A DNA stretch of 14,484 nt from Alphaproteobacteria bacterium (GCA_023301785.1 JALZUF010000060.1:1-14484); one strand, 5' to 3'; shown: positions 1 to 7,818, counted from the first letter of the stretch. Numbers and translations are program-made. The notes: generated from the sequence alone by a model not told the origin.

Positions 1-66
1 CAGCAAATATTAGAAGACCGCTCGTTCGTTGATAAAACTGTAGAATCATTATTTAAACCAGATTGA
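1..66 (+). CDS. C-terminal tail of an upstream gene, possibly the outer-membrane assembly lipoprotein BamD (5' partial)
   Basis: An open frame enters from the left edge and ends at TGA (64-66). It encodes 21 residues, ending in SLFKPD. The stretch is too short for a family assignment from sequence alone. The suggestion of bamD rests only on context: in many Alphaproteobacteria bamD lies directly upstream of recN. The stop lies 10 nt before the preferred recN ATG, so the two genes are probably co-transcribed. The reading frame is clear; the identity is a guess. Confidence 0.45.
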   Translation, partial: QQILEDRSFVDKTVESLFKPD

Positions 67-76
67 TGTAGTGGGT

Positions 77-1741
77 ATGCTTGCCAGCCTTACCATTAAA
101 AATATTGTCCTGATTGATAAATTAACAATTAATTTTTCTGAAAATCTTTGCGCCCTTACAGGGGAGACTGGTGCGGGGAAATCTATATTATTAGACTCTC
201 TAGGTTTAGCATTAGGTAATCGTTCAGACGCAGGCCTTGTCAAACAAGGCACAGATCAAGCGAGTGTTATTGCAGATTTTGATTTAGACTTAGGCCATTC
301 TGTTTTTCATTATTTAAAACAAAATGATCTTGAGGCAGAAAGTGGAGAGCTTGTCTTGCGCCGTGTTTTGACGAAAGAAGGACGTTCAAAAGCCTATGTG
401 AATGATCAGCCTGTCAGTGTTAGTTTATTGAAAGAACTTGGTGAATATCTCATAGAAATACACGGTCAATTTGATACTCAAAACTTACTCGATCCTTCAA
501 ACCACATAAATATGTTAGATGAGTATGGCGGTTTTGATAAAGAATTATTGCTTGTCCGTACAACTTGGGACGCATGGCAAGCTATCCAAACTCAATTGAA
601 TGAAATGCGTGAAAACATGGATAAGGCAAGGGAGGATGAAGAGTATTTTAAAAAATCTTTAGAAGATTTAGACGCATTATCTCCAGAAGATAGTGAGGAA
701 GAAAAGCTTGTTTCTTTACGTAGTCGTTTGATGCGTAGAGAACAAATATTAGAAAATCTAAGTGAAGCGGAAGCTTCTATTGGTGAAATAGAAGGGCTAT
801 CAAATTCAGTTTGGCGCGCGCTAGACAAACTGGGAGAAGATGGCGATGTGGCCATCAAGGCAATGAATGCGGCAAATGCAGAAATCCAAGAGGTGATATC
901 AGCGTTGCACCAAATTAGCTCCGATATCGAAAATAGTGAGTATTCCTTAAGCGAAATTGATGACCGTTTATTTGCCTTAAAGGCGCAAGCGCGCAAACAT
1001 GGCTGTCAAATTGATGAGCTTTCTAAAAAAAGAGAAGAAATTGCACAATTATTAAACGCTATTGAAAATCAAGATGGTGATTTATCTGAATTGATTAAAA
1101 AAGTTGAAATCACAAAAAAAGAGTATCTGAAACAGGCTCAAGACTTATCAAATAAGCGCAAAAAAATGTCTGAAAAAATGGCAAAGCTTATTATGAAGGA
1201 GCTTGTACCCTTAAAGCTAGATAAAGCAAGATTTGAGGTTGTTGTTGAGCCAATGGCAGAAAATAAATTTAATAAAACGGGTATTGATAAGGTTCAGTTT
1301 CTGATCGCGACTAATCCTGGATCTGTTGCAGGGCCGTTAAATAAAATCGCATCTGGTGGAGAGTTATCGCGCTTTACTTTAGCGCTTAAAGTGATCTTAG
1401 CTGAGACTGGTGTGGCGCATAGTCTTGTTTTTGATGAAGTGGATAGTGGCATCGGTGGCGCAACGGCGGCCGCGGTGGGTGAGCGCCTTGCCAAGCTCGC
1501 ACAACATAAACAGATACTTGTGGTAACGCATTCCCCGCAAGTGGCGGCGATGGCTCAAAATCATTGGATTGTTTCCAAAACGAGCGGTAAGCAGACGTTA
1601 ACGAATATAGTTAAGCTACAAAAAGACAACGATAGAACAGAAGAAATTGCCAGAATGTTATCGGGAAGTGAAATTACAAATGAAGCTCGCGCGGCGGCCG
1701 TGAAATTATTGGAAGTATCCTTTGAGAATAAAGCCGCTTAG
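77..1741 (+). CDS. recN: DNA repair protein RecN (SMC-like ATPase)
   Basis: RecN is a cytoplasmic SMC-related ATPase that acts early in recombinational repair of double-strand breaks. From the ATG at 77 the protein has 554 residues, the usual family size. The N-terminal half-site has the Walker A motif GETGAGKS (residues 29-36) and a Q-loop-like EIHGQ. A long charged, helical, coiled-coil middle follows (about 150-350). The C-terminal half-site has the ABC signature SGGELSR (from 426) and Walker B LVFDE (450-454), then the VVTHSPQVAA switch region. A GTG at 71 is also in frame, but ATG 77 gives MLASLTIKNIVLI, which fits the family's start; neither has a clear Shine-Dalgarno. The gene follows the preceding stop by 10 nt and is separated from ligA by one base, so an operon is likely. 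No lesion is seen. In SOS-competent bacteria recN is often LexA-controlled; no LexA box can be judged here because the operon promoter lies outside the window. Confidence 0.97.
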   Translation: MLASLTIKNIVLIDKLTINFSENLCALTGETGAGKSILLDSLGLALGNRSDAGLVKQGTDQASVIADFDLDLGHSVFHYLKQNDLEAESGELVLRRVLTKEGRSKAYVNDQPVSVSLLKELGEYLIEIHGQFDTQNLLDPSNHINMLDEYGGFDKELLLVRTTWDAWQAIQTQLNEMRENMDKAREDEEYFKKSLEDLDALSPEDSEEEKLVSLRSRLMRREQILENLSEAEASIGEIEGLSNSVWRALDKLGEDGDVAIKAMNAANAEIQEVISALHQISSDIENSEYSLSEIDDRLFALKAQARKHGCQIDELSKKREEIAQLLNAIENQDGDLSELIKKVEITKKEYLKQAQDLSNKRKKMSEKMAKLIMKELVPLKLDKARFEVVVEPMAENKFNKTGIDKVQFLIATNPGSVAGPLNKIASGGELSRFTLALKVILAETGVAHSLVFDEVDSGIGGATAAAVGERLAKLAQHKQILVVTHSPQVAAMAQNHWIVSKTSGKQTLTNIVKLQKDNDRTEEIARMLSGSEITNEARAAAVKLLEVSFENKAA

Positions 1742-1742
1742 T

Positions 1743-3812
1743 ATGATAAAAGACGAATTAAAATTTGAAGATGTGAAATTAAGACATCGTTACTTAACTG
1801 TTGAAATTGGAAAATTTGATAAACAATATTACCAAAACAATGCCTCTGAAATTTCAGATGGAGATTATGATAAGTTACGTATTGAACTTTTAGATATTGA
1901 AAATGAATATCCTGATTTGATCACGGAAAATAGCCCTTCTCAAAAAGTAGGCGCGGCGGCCTCTAAAGGCTTTAAGAAAATCAAGCATACTGTACCGATG
2001 CTTTCTTTAGGGAATGTGTTCTCAGAAGAAGAGCTAGATGATTTCTTAGGGCGTGTTCGTAAGTTTTTAGGACTGTCAGAAAACGATCTCGTTGAGATTA
2101 TGGCTGAACCTAAGATTGATGGCTTGTCTTGTTCTATTCGGTATGAGGCAGGTCAGCTTGTTTATGCGGCGACACGGGGGGATGGTTATGAGGGAGAAGA
2201 CATCACTGAAAATGTGAAAACCATAACAGATATTCCGCACTCTATTCACGATGCCCCAGATATATTTGAAGTGCGTGGCGAAGTATACATGGCGCGTAGC
2301 GATTTTATTGAACTTAATTTAAATCAAGAAAAATTAGGGAAGCCTGTCTTTGCAAATCCACGAAATGCGGCAGCAGGAAGTTTAAGGCAGCTTGATACTA
2401 AGATTACAGCATCTAGACAGTTAAAGTTTTTCGGATATGCGTTAGGTGAGACAAGCCATGACATTGCAGAGACTCAATACGGTATCAGGGAAAAGATAAA
2501 AAACTTTGGATTTCAGGAGGCAAATCCTTCTGCGCTTTGTAAAGATTCAAAAGACATTCTGAATTATTATGAATCAATCAATGAACAAAGGCCTGACTTG
2601 GATTACGAGATTGATGGTGTTGTTTACAAGGTAAACCGCCTTGATTATCAAGATAGATTAGGATTTGTGAGTCGCGCGCCACGTTGGGCGACGGCACATA
2701 AATTCCCTGCTGAGCAGGCGGTGACGATTATTAATGATATAGACATCCAAGTGGGGCGTACTGGTGTTTTAACCCCAGTCGCAAGGTTAGAGCCTATTAC
2801 GGTGGGCGGTGTTGTTGTGTCAAATGCAACTCTCCATAATGAAGACGAGATTCAGCGCAAGGATGCTCGTATTGGTGATCATGTGGTTATTCAACGCGCA
2901 GGTGACGTTATTCCGCAGGTAGTGAGTGTGTTGCTGGATAAACGTAAAGATAATTCCAAACCATATGACTTTCCTAATGAGTGTCCAGTGTGTCAGTCAA
3001 AAACAGTTCGAGAAGAGGGTGAGGTAGCTTGGCGATGTACTGGTGGTTTGATATGTGAAGCGCAAGCGGTAGAAAGATTAAAACACTTTGTGAGCCGTTT
3101 GGCATTTGATATTGATGGTTTAGGTGACAAAATTATAAAACAGTTTTGGGAAGATGGGCTTATTAAAAATCCTGCTGATATTTTTACATTAGAAGGTCTT
3201 GATAAAAAGACATTAACGCCCATTCGTGCACGTGAAGGATGGGGAGAGCAATCAGCGCGAAATTTATTCCAATCAATTAATGATAAACGCGAGATAGAGC
3301 TAAACCGTTTTGTTTATGCCTTAGGTATTCGGCAAGTTGGAGAAGCCACGGCAAAAAGATTGGCGGGTGTATATAAAACGCTAAGTCATTTAGAGCAGGC
3401 TATGCAATTGGCGCAGGATCAAGAAAACGAAGCGTTTGAAGATCTTATTAATATTGAAGATATAGGGCCATCGACGGCAAAAGATTTAATTACTTTTTTT
3501 AGCGAACCTCATAATCAAGAAATTCTTGAAAAACTAAAAGAGCAATTAACAATCAATGACTTTAAAGAAATTCAAAGTTTAGATAATTTGGTGGCTGGTA
3601 AGGTTGTTGTGTTTACAGGGGCATTATCAAAATTTACACGTGCTGAGGCGAAGGCCAAGGCGGAAAGCCTAGGTGCGAAGGTTACGGGGTCTATATCTAA
3701 AAAAACAGATTATCTCGTTGCTGGTGAAGATGCTGGATCTAAGTTAGAAAAGGCTAAAAAGTTAGACGTTACTATTCTCACAGAAGATGAGTGGCTCGAT
3801 CTTATTGCTTAA
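1743..3812 (+). CDS. ligA: NAD-dependent DNA ligase LigA
   Basis: LigA seals 3'-OH/5'-phosphate nicks during replication and repair, using NAD as AMP donor. From ATG 1743 it has 689 residues, full length for the family. In order: the NMN-binding Ia domain (Y29/Y30 and DYD at 41-43); the adenylation domain with KxDG motif AEPKIDG, catalytic Lys K124; the OB fold; a Cys4 zinc finger (C414, C417, C432, C438, the same 3/15/6 spacing as E. coli LigA); helix-hairpin-helix repeats; and a C-terminal BRCT domain beginning near VAGKVVVFTGAL. A TTG at 1722 is in frame, but it lies inside recN and adds residues the family lacks. ATG 1743 comes one base after the recN stop, suggesting translational coupling; no strong Shine-Dalgarno is visible. 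The last 11 nt overlap the convergent hydrolase gene. Confidence 0.98.
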   Translation: MIKDELKFEDVKLRHRYLTVEIGKFDKQYYQNNASEISDGDYDKLRIELLDIENEYPDLITENSPSQKVGAAASKGFKKIKHTVPMLSLGNVFSEEELDDFLGRVRKFLGLSENDLVEIMAEPKIDGLSCSIRYEAGQLVYAATRGDGYEGEDITENVKTITDIPHSIHDAPDIFEVRGEVYMARSDFIELNLNQEKLGKPVFANPRNAAAGSLRQLDTKITASRQLKFFGYALGETSHDIAETQYGIREKIKNFGFQEANPSALCKDSKDILNYYESINEQRPDLDYEIDGVVYKVNRLDYQDRLGFVSRAPRWATAHKFPAEQAVTIINDIDIQVGRTGVLTPVARLEPITVGGVVVSNATLHNEDEIQRKDARIGDHVVIQRAGDVIPQVVSVLLDKRKDNSKPYDFPNECPVCQSKTVREEGEVAWRCTGGLICEAQAVERLKHFVSRLAFDIDGLGDKIIKQFWEDGLIKNPADIFTLEGLDKKTLTPIRAREGWGEQSARNLFQSINDKREIELNRFVYALGIRQVGEATAKRLAGVYKTLSHLEQAMQLAQDQENEAFEDLINIEDIGPSTAKDLITFFSEPHNQEILEKLKEQLTINDFKEIQSLDNLVAGKVVVFTGALSKFTRAEAKAKAESLGAKVTGSISKKTDYLVAGEDAGSKLEKAKKLDVTILTEDEWLDLIA

Positions 3813-3829
3813 ATAACGCAATAGTTTTT
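3802..3829 (+). terminator. Weak intrinsic terminator of the recN-ligA unit, overlapping both stop codons
   Basis: Arms TTATTGC (3802-3808) and GCAATAG (3818-3824) pair over six Watson-Crick pairs plus an outer T-G wobble, around a 9-nt AT loop. They are followed at once by five T (3825-3829). This is the form of a Rho-independent terminator for plus-strand transcription. It is AT-rich and so weak. It also lies inside the 3' end of the convergent hydrolase gene. It has no matching T-tract for the minus strand. Confidence 0.5.
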
Positions 3830-4743
3830 GATAAGAAGTTATTTCTAATCGGGTCGCACTCCATTAGGATTTCGTGTGCAGATCCTTCTAACTCTAAGAT
3901 TTGTGAATTGGGTAAATGGCGATCAGCATTAATAATAGATTTATTATCTACAACTTTATCATTGGCCGCTAAGCCTAAAAGAACGGGCACTGTAATTTTT
4001 TCTAATTCTGTCTTATTTTTTAAAGTACAAATAGAGTTCATATTTTCTTTTAGCCATTGGTAGGTTGGATTGCCAACTTGCAATTGAGGGTTAACAACCA
4101 TCCAAGCATTGTGGACTTCTTTACGCTCTTTGTCGTGGCTGAACATATTGTTTATGATATCTTTTCGATCACGTTCAGACCAATCATGCCCTCCAGGGAC
4201 ATAGAAATTTTTCAAAGGGGAGAGTATTCGTAATAAAAAGTTTGTTATTTTTAAACACTCGCAAATCCCTTTAATGCCAAGCATAGGCGCAGATGCAGAT
4301 ATTGCTTCAAAAGTTTGAGGGTGTTCAATGACATATCGCATCCCAATATTACCTCCCATGGAATGGGCGAGCATATAGTGAGGTAGATTTGATTTAATTT
4401 TCTGTGTAATTAGGAAGCGCAAGTCGCTTATGTCTGCGCTGATGCCATCACTGTGACGCTTGTGCCTATTAGGGTCGAAACGATTTGATAGTCCTTGATA
4501 TGCCCAATCTATGATGACGACATTATAATTTAGATCATTAAAATAAGTTATGGTTTCAATATACTTTTCTGCATACTCGCTCAAGCCGGGTAGTATAAAG
4601 ATTATTGCTTCAGGCTTGTCTACAAAGGCTGTTCGGTAAAAGATCTCACGGTTAGTTTCTGGGTTCAAAAACGAATTTATTTTCCAATTTTCTTTTGGTA
4701 AGAAGCGGGAGTCAATATTGGGGTATGTAAGAATATGCGCCAT
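3802..4743 (-). CDS. Alpha/beta hydrolase, serine aminopeptidase S33 / monoacylglycerol lipase-like (lysophospholipase PldB type)
   Basis: The 313-residue protein is a cytosolic-looking alpha/beta hydrolase with no signal peptide or clear membrane segment. The visible triad candidates are Ser128 in the nucleophile elbow AHSMGG (126-131), Asp262 in LAANDKVVDN, and His290 in EGSAHEI. The LPGLSEYAEKY stretch (51-61) resembles the oxyanion-hole and lid-proximal motif (usually LHGLxEHxxRY) of monoacylglycerol lipases and lysophospholipase L2, but with Pro in place of His. The likely chemistry is therefore hydrolysis of a lipid ester; the substrate cannot be read from sequence. The ATG lies 11 nt after the pntB stop, so it probably ends the pnt transcript. 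The spacer has no Shine-Dalgarno and is a perfect palindrome. The 3' end overlaps ligA by 11 nt, tail to tail. Family assignment is firm; the specific function is not. Confidence 0.9.
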   Translation of the reverse strand: MAHILTYPNIDSRFLPKENWKINSFLNPETNREIFYRTAFVDKPEAIIFILPGLSEYAEKYIETITYFNDLNYNVVIIDWAYQGLSNRFDPNRHKRHSDGISADISDLRFLITQKIKSNLPHYMLAHSMGGNIGMRYVIEHPQTFEAISASAPMLGIKGICECLKITNFLLRILSPLKNFYVPGGHDWSERDRKDIINNMFSHDKERKEVHNAWMVVNPQLQVGNPTYQWLKENMNSICTLKNKTELEKITVPVLLGLAANDKVVDNKSIINADRHLPNSQILELEGSAHEILMECDPIRNNFLSKTIALFKQ

Positions 4744-4760
4744 GAATAGATAATCTATTC
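4744..4760. repeat. Perfect 17-nt palindrome between pntB and the hydrolase gene
   Basis: GAATAGAT and ATCTATTC flank a single central base, giving 8-bp arms with no mismatch. The element spans the pntB stop codon and the whole spacer immediately before the hydrolase ATG. As RNA it could fold only as a weak 7-bp, 3-nt-loop hairpin. As DNA it has the form of a dimer-binding operator. No T-tract follows, so it is not a terminator. Function is unknown, and chance in AT-rich DNA is possible. Confidence 0.6.
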
Positions 4761-6137
4761 CATAGCTTTCACAATATTCTCTGTCATTTTCTTTGCGTCA
4801 TCAAGCAACATATAAGTGCTATCTTGGTAGAATAGTGGGTTATCAATCCCTGCGTATCCTGACCCTAATGAACGTTTAACAAATAAAACTGTTTTGGCAT
4901 TTTCAACATCTAAGATAGGCATGCCATAAATAGGGGAACTGCTGTCATTTTTAGCGGCAGGGTTCGTAATGTCGTTGGCGCCAATAACATAAGCTACGTC
5001 CGCTTGTGCGAAGTCACGGTTGATATCTTCCAATTCAAAGACTTCATCATAGGGTACATTCGCTTCGGCTAGCAAAACGTTCATGTGTCCTGGCATACGT
5101 CCTGCGACAGGGTGTATAGCGTATACGACTTCGACGCCTTCTGCTTTTAGTTTGTCAGCAAGTTCTCGAACAACGTGCTGCGCTTGGGCAACGGCCATAC
5201 CATAGCCAGGGACAATAATAACCTTTGATGCATTTTGCATGATGAATGCCGCATCTTCAGCAGAGCCAATTTTAGCGTGTCTATCGCCTAAATCTTGATT
5301 GCCGCCCGATACTTCGGCACCAAATCCGCCAAGGATAACACTTATAAATGAGCGGTTCATGGCTTTACACATGATGTATGACAAGATTGCACCAGATGCA
5401 CCAACAAGCGCCCCTGTAATAATAAGAAGGTTGTTTTGCAGCGTAAAGCCAATACCTGCCGCGGCCCAACCAGAGTATGAATTCAGCATAGATACAATCA
5501 CAGGCATATCTGCACCGCCGATAGGAATGATCATCAAAATACCGAGTAAGGCAGAGACAATAACAATCGCCCAGAAGAACGTGATGCTTTGTGTAACGCA
5601 AAGCATAATGATAAGGAAAACTAGTCCAGCGCCAAGGGCCGCGTTCAAGGCATGTTGTTTTGGAAAGACAACAGGCTTACCAGAGATAACACCTTGTAAT
5701 TTACCCCATGCAATAATAGATCCTGTAAAGGTAACCGCACCGATGGCAAGGCCAACAGACATTTCAATAAGGCTGCCAACATGGATGTTACCAATTTCGC
5801 CAATACCATAAGCGGCAGGATTAAAGAATGCCGCTGTTGCAACAAACACGGCCGCTAAACCGACCAAAGAGTGAAAGGCAGCAACAAGTTGCGGCAAAGC
5901 GGTCATTTCAATTTTCTTGGCAATGACGGCACCGATAGAGCCACCAATAATAATGCCTAGCGTGATGAGCCCCCATGAATGGGCACTCATTATCAAAGTC
6001 GTAACGATGGCGATGCCCATACCAGACATACCAAAAATAACACCTTTACGAGCTGTTTCAGGGCCTGATAGACCGCGAAGCGCCATAATAAAACATACAG
6101 CGGAGACTAGATAAGCGAATGTGGAAAGCGTTTCCAT
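4755..6137 (-). CDS. pntB: NAD(P) transhydrogenase subunit beta (membrane dII and NADP(H)-binding dIII)
   Basis: PntB supplies the beta half of the proton channel and the NADP(H)-binding domain III of proton-translocating transhydrogenase in the inner membrane. The enzyme moves hydride from NADH to NADP, driven by proton entry. The 460 residues match the family length. The first ~265 residues are mostly hydrophobic transmembrane helices; His89 (AFHSLVG) fits the conserved channel histidine known as H91 in E. coli. Domain III follows: VPGYGMAVAQAQH (309-321), HPVAGRMPGHMN (342-353), GANDITNPAA (387-396) and KRSLGSGYAG (421-430), all dIII nucleotide-site motifs. An AAAGGAA Shine-Dalgarno stands about 9 nt before the ATG. 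It is the third gene of pntAA-pntAB-pntB, 22 nt after pntAB. A long antisense reading frame in this gene is a shadow. Confidence 0.97.
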   Translation of the reverse strand: METLSTFAYLVSAVCFIMALRGLSGPETARKGVIFGMSGMGIAIVTTLIMSAHSWGLITLGIIIGGSIGAVIAKKIEMTALPQLVAAFHSLVGLAAVFVATAAFFNPAAYGIGEIGNIHVGSLIEMSVGLAIGAVTFTGSIIAWGKLQGVISGKPVVFPKQHALNAALGAGLVFLIIMLCVTQSITFFWAIVIVSALLGILMIIPIGGADMPVIVSMLNSYSGWAAAGIGFTLQNNLLIITGALVGASGAILSYIMCKAMNRSFISVILGGFGAEVSGGNQDLGDRHAKIGSAEDAAFIMQNASKVIIVPGYGMAVAQAQHVVRELADKLKAEGVEVVYAIHPVAGRMPGHMNVLLAEANVPYDEVFELEDINRDFAQADVAYVIGANDITNPAAKNDSSSPIYGMPILDVENAKTVLFVKRSLGSGYAGIDNPLFYQDSTYMLLDDAKKMTENIVKAME

Positions 6138-6159
6138 GATATTAATTCCTTTAAGGTCT

Positions 6160-6573
6160 TTAAGATTTTTTCTTAAACATATGAAGCATGCGTTGGGTCA
6201 CAATGAAGCCACCAAAAATATTGATGGCGGCTAAGATAACGGCTAAGAACCCCATTATTTTTGAGAAGCTCATATCAGCGGGGCCTGCCGCAATCAGCGC
6301 ACCAACAATGATGACACTTGAGATAGCATTGGTAATACCCATTAGCGGCGAGTGAAGGGCAGGAGTGACACGCCAGACAACATAGTAACCAACGAAGCAA
6401 GCCAATATAAATACGGTGAGGCCTGATAAGAAAAAATTATCGCCATGGGTAACAACTTCTATAGCAGGCTCGCTTGCTTCAACGGCCAAGGTAGCAGCTT
6501 CATTTGCAAGTTGATTAGCTTGGTTCGCAAGATCGGCAGCGCGTTCTGTTAAGCTTTGTTTATCTTCTTCCAT
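6160..6573 (-). CDS. pntAB: NAD(P) transhydrogenase subunit alpha part 2 (membrane domain)
   Basis: This small membrane subunit (137 residues) is the alpha-side dII of a three-subunit transhydrogenase, equivalent to the C-terminal third of E. coli PntA. About four hydrophobic segments run from residue 49 to 130, including FFLSGLTVFILACFVGYYVV, the conserved RVTPALHSPLMGITNAISS stretch, and the C-terminal GGFIVTQRMLHMFKK. The N-terminal ~40 residues are Ala/Asn-rich, probably helical and acidic: nine Asp/Glu against one Lys and one Arg. That contrasts with the very basic tail of its partner PntAA. The start follows the pntAA stop by 6 nt; an AGAGG in the end of pntAA is a possible but rather distant Shine-Dalgarno. 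It sits between pntAA and pntB in one operon. Confidence 0.96.
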   Translation of the reverse strand: MEEDKQSLTERAADLANQANQLANEAATLAVEASEPAIEVVTHGDNFFLSGLTVFILACFVGYYVVWRVTPALHSPLMGITNAISSVIIVGALIAAGPADMSFSKIMGFLAVILAAINIFGGFIVTQRMLHMFKKKS

Positions 6574-6579
6574 TTTAAA

Positions 6580-7818
6580 CTATGCCTCTTTTTTCTTTTT
6601 AACGTCAGTCGTTTTTGTTTTAGTTTTCTTCGCTGTTTTTTTAGCTGCGGTTTTCTTCACAGTTGTTTTTTTAGCGGGTGTTTTTTTCGCGAAATTAGGG
6701 TGAATGATTGTTTTATCTTTTGTCAGGGTAATCCCTTGGATAATCTCATCTTCCCAATCAATATTTAAAGACTTGTTATCGCTGTCAATAATAAGAGCGA
6801 GCAGGTTATAAATATTTTTAGCATATAAAGCTGAGGCATCTGTTGAAAGACGGCTTGCAATATTTTCGTGGCCAATAATTGTTACACCATGTTTGTGAAC
6901 AACTTTTCCACGTTCAGAAAGGTCAACATTCCCACCATTCTCTACGGCCATATCAACAACGATTGATCCATCTTTCATAGATTTGATCATAGCTTCATTA
7001 ATAAGCTTGGGCGCTGGGCGTCCAGGTATAAGGGCTGTGGTAATGACAATATCTTGTTTCGCAATGGTTTCAGCGACAAGGTCGGCTTGAAGTTTTTGAT
7101 AATCTTTCGACATCTCTTTTGCGTAACCACCAGCATTTTCAGCCTCTTTGAACTCTTCGTTTTCAACGGCAATAAAGTTTGCGCCTAAAGATTGAACTTG
7201 TTCTTTAGCGGCAGGGCGAACGTCTGTCGCAGACACAATCGCGCCGAGGCGGCGGGCCGTTGCGATAGCTTGTAAACCAGCGACACCTGCACCCATGACG
7301 AATACTTTTGCTGGCGCAATGGATCCCGCGGCAGTCATCATCATTGGCATGGCACGGTTGTAAAATTCCGTTGCATCTAAGACAGATTTATAACCTGCCA
7401 AATTAGACTGTGATGATAAGACATCCATGGACTGGGCACGGCTTATGCGAGGAATAAGTTCCATTGATAGTGCCGTAATGCCGTTATCAGCACATTTTTG
7501 AACATAGTCTTTATTCATATAGGGATTAAAGAGGCCCAATAAAAGAGTGCCCTCTTTGCAGTTATTTAAATTCTCAATGCTGTTGGCTTGAACAGATAAG
7601 ACGGCATTAACAGCTTTGATCGCAGTTTCACGATCTTTTACAATTTTTGCACCAGCCTCTTTGTAGGCATCATCGGAATAATGCGCCGCAGCGCCAGCAT
7701 CTTTTTCAATTGTGATATCACAGCCAAGCTTAATAAGCTTCTTTACAGTTTCAGGTGTTGCCGCTACACGTTTCTCATGTGGAGCAGTCTCCTTAACGAT
7801 GGCAATAGTGAGTGCCAT
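6580..7818 (-). CDS. pntAA: NAD(P) transhydrogenase subunit alpha part 1 (soluble NAD(H)-binding dI), with a basic repetitive C-terminal tail
   Basis: PntAA is the peripheral NAD(H)-binding domain I, which docks on PntB domain III and passes hydride to NADP. The 412 residues contain the AlaDh/PNT N-terminal fold (from MALTIAIVKETAPHEKRVA) and a Rossmann domain with GAGVAG (176-181) and Asp199. The RQD-loop residues R124, Q129 and D132 match R. rubrum R127/Q132/D135, and Y232 matches the mobile-loop Y235. Residues 378-412 form a low-complexity basic tail of KKTxx units: 16 Lys and only 2 acidic residues in 35. This tail is beyond the catalytic domain. A good Shine-Dalgarno (AAGGA, minus strand of 7825-7829) stands 6 nt before the ATG, which supports this start. 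The gene heads pntAA-pntAB-pntB and is divergent from rpmJ. TATAAA on the minus strand (7841-7846) could be its -10, but I see no good -35. Confidence 0.96.
   Translation of the reverse strand: MALTIAIVKETAPHEKRVAATPETVKKLIKLGCDITIEKDAGAAAHYSDDAYKEAGAKIVKDRETAIKAVNAVLSVQANSIENLNNCKEGTLLLGLFNPYMNKDYVQKCADNGITALSMELIPRISRAQSMDVLSSQSNLAGYKSVLDATEFYNRAMPMMMTAAGSIAPAKVFVMGAGVAGLQAIATARRLGAIVSATDVRPAAKEQVQSLGANFIAVENEEFKEAENAGGYAKEMSKDYQKLQADLVAETIAKQDIVITTALIPGRPAPKLINEAMIKSMKDGSIVVDMAVENGGNVDLSERGKVVHKHGVTIIGHENIASRLSTDASALYAKNIYNLLALIIDSDNKSLNIDWEDEIIQGITLTKDKTIIHPNFAKKTPAKKTTVKKTAAKKTAKKTKTKTTDVKKKKEA
6583..6690 (-). repeat. Lysine-codon low-complexity repeat encoding the PntAA tail
   Basis: The coding (minus) strand has imperfect 15-nt units of the type GCT-AAA-AAA-ACA-nnn, which translate as KKTPA, KKTTV, KKTAA and KKTAK. 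Three runs of seven identical bases (plus-strand T at 6636-6642, 6666-6672 and 6681-6687) lie 15 and 30 nt apart. Such tracts are prone to replication slippage and unit gain or loss, and to sequencing error. The frame is open throughout here. Confidence 0.85.

Noticed and set aside
592..996. A 134-codon open frame antisense to recN
   Set aside because: It gives a Ser/Leu-rich product complementary to the coiled-coil codons of recN; a shadow.
1470..1480. GC-rich GCGGCCGC block in recN
   Set aside because: It simply encodes the Ala-rich TAAAVGE stretch after Walker B; no repeat or regulatory pattern surrounds it.
3791..4063. A plus-strand 90-codon frame starting in ligA and crossing the hydrolase
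   Set aside because: It is antisense to the hydrolase, which has an intact catalytic triad, and shows no coding signal of its own.
5299..5811. A 170-codon open frame antisense to pntB
   Set aside because: It mirrors the hydrophobic codons of pntB, giving a Pro/Ile/Thr/Ala-rich product with no recognisable domain, no Shine-Dalgarno and no place in the operon layout.
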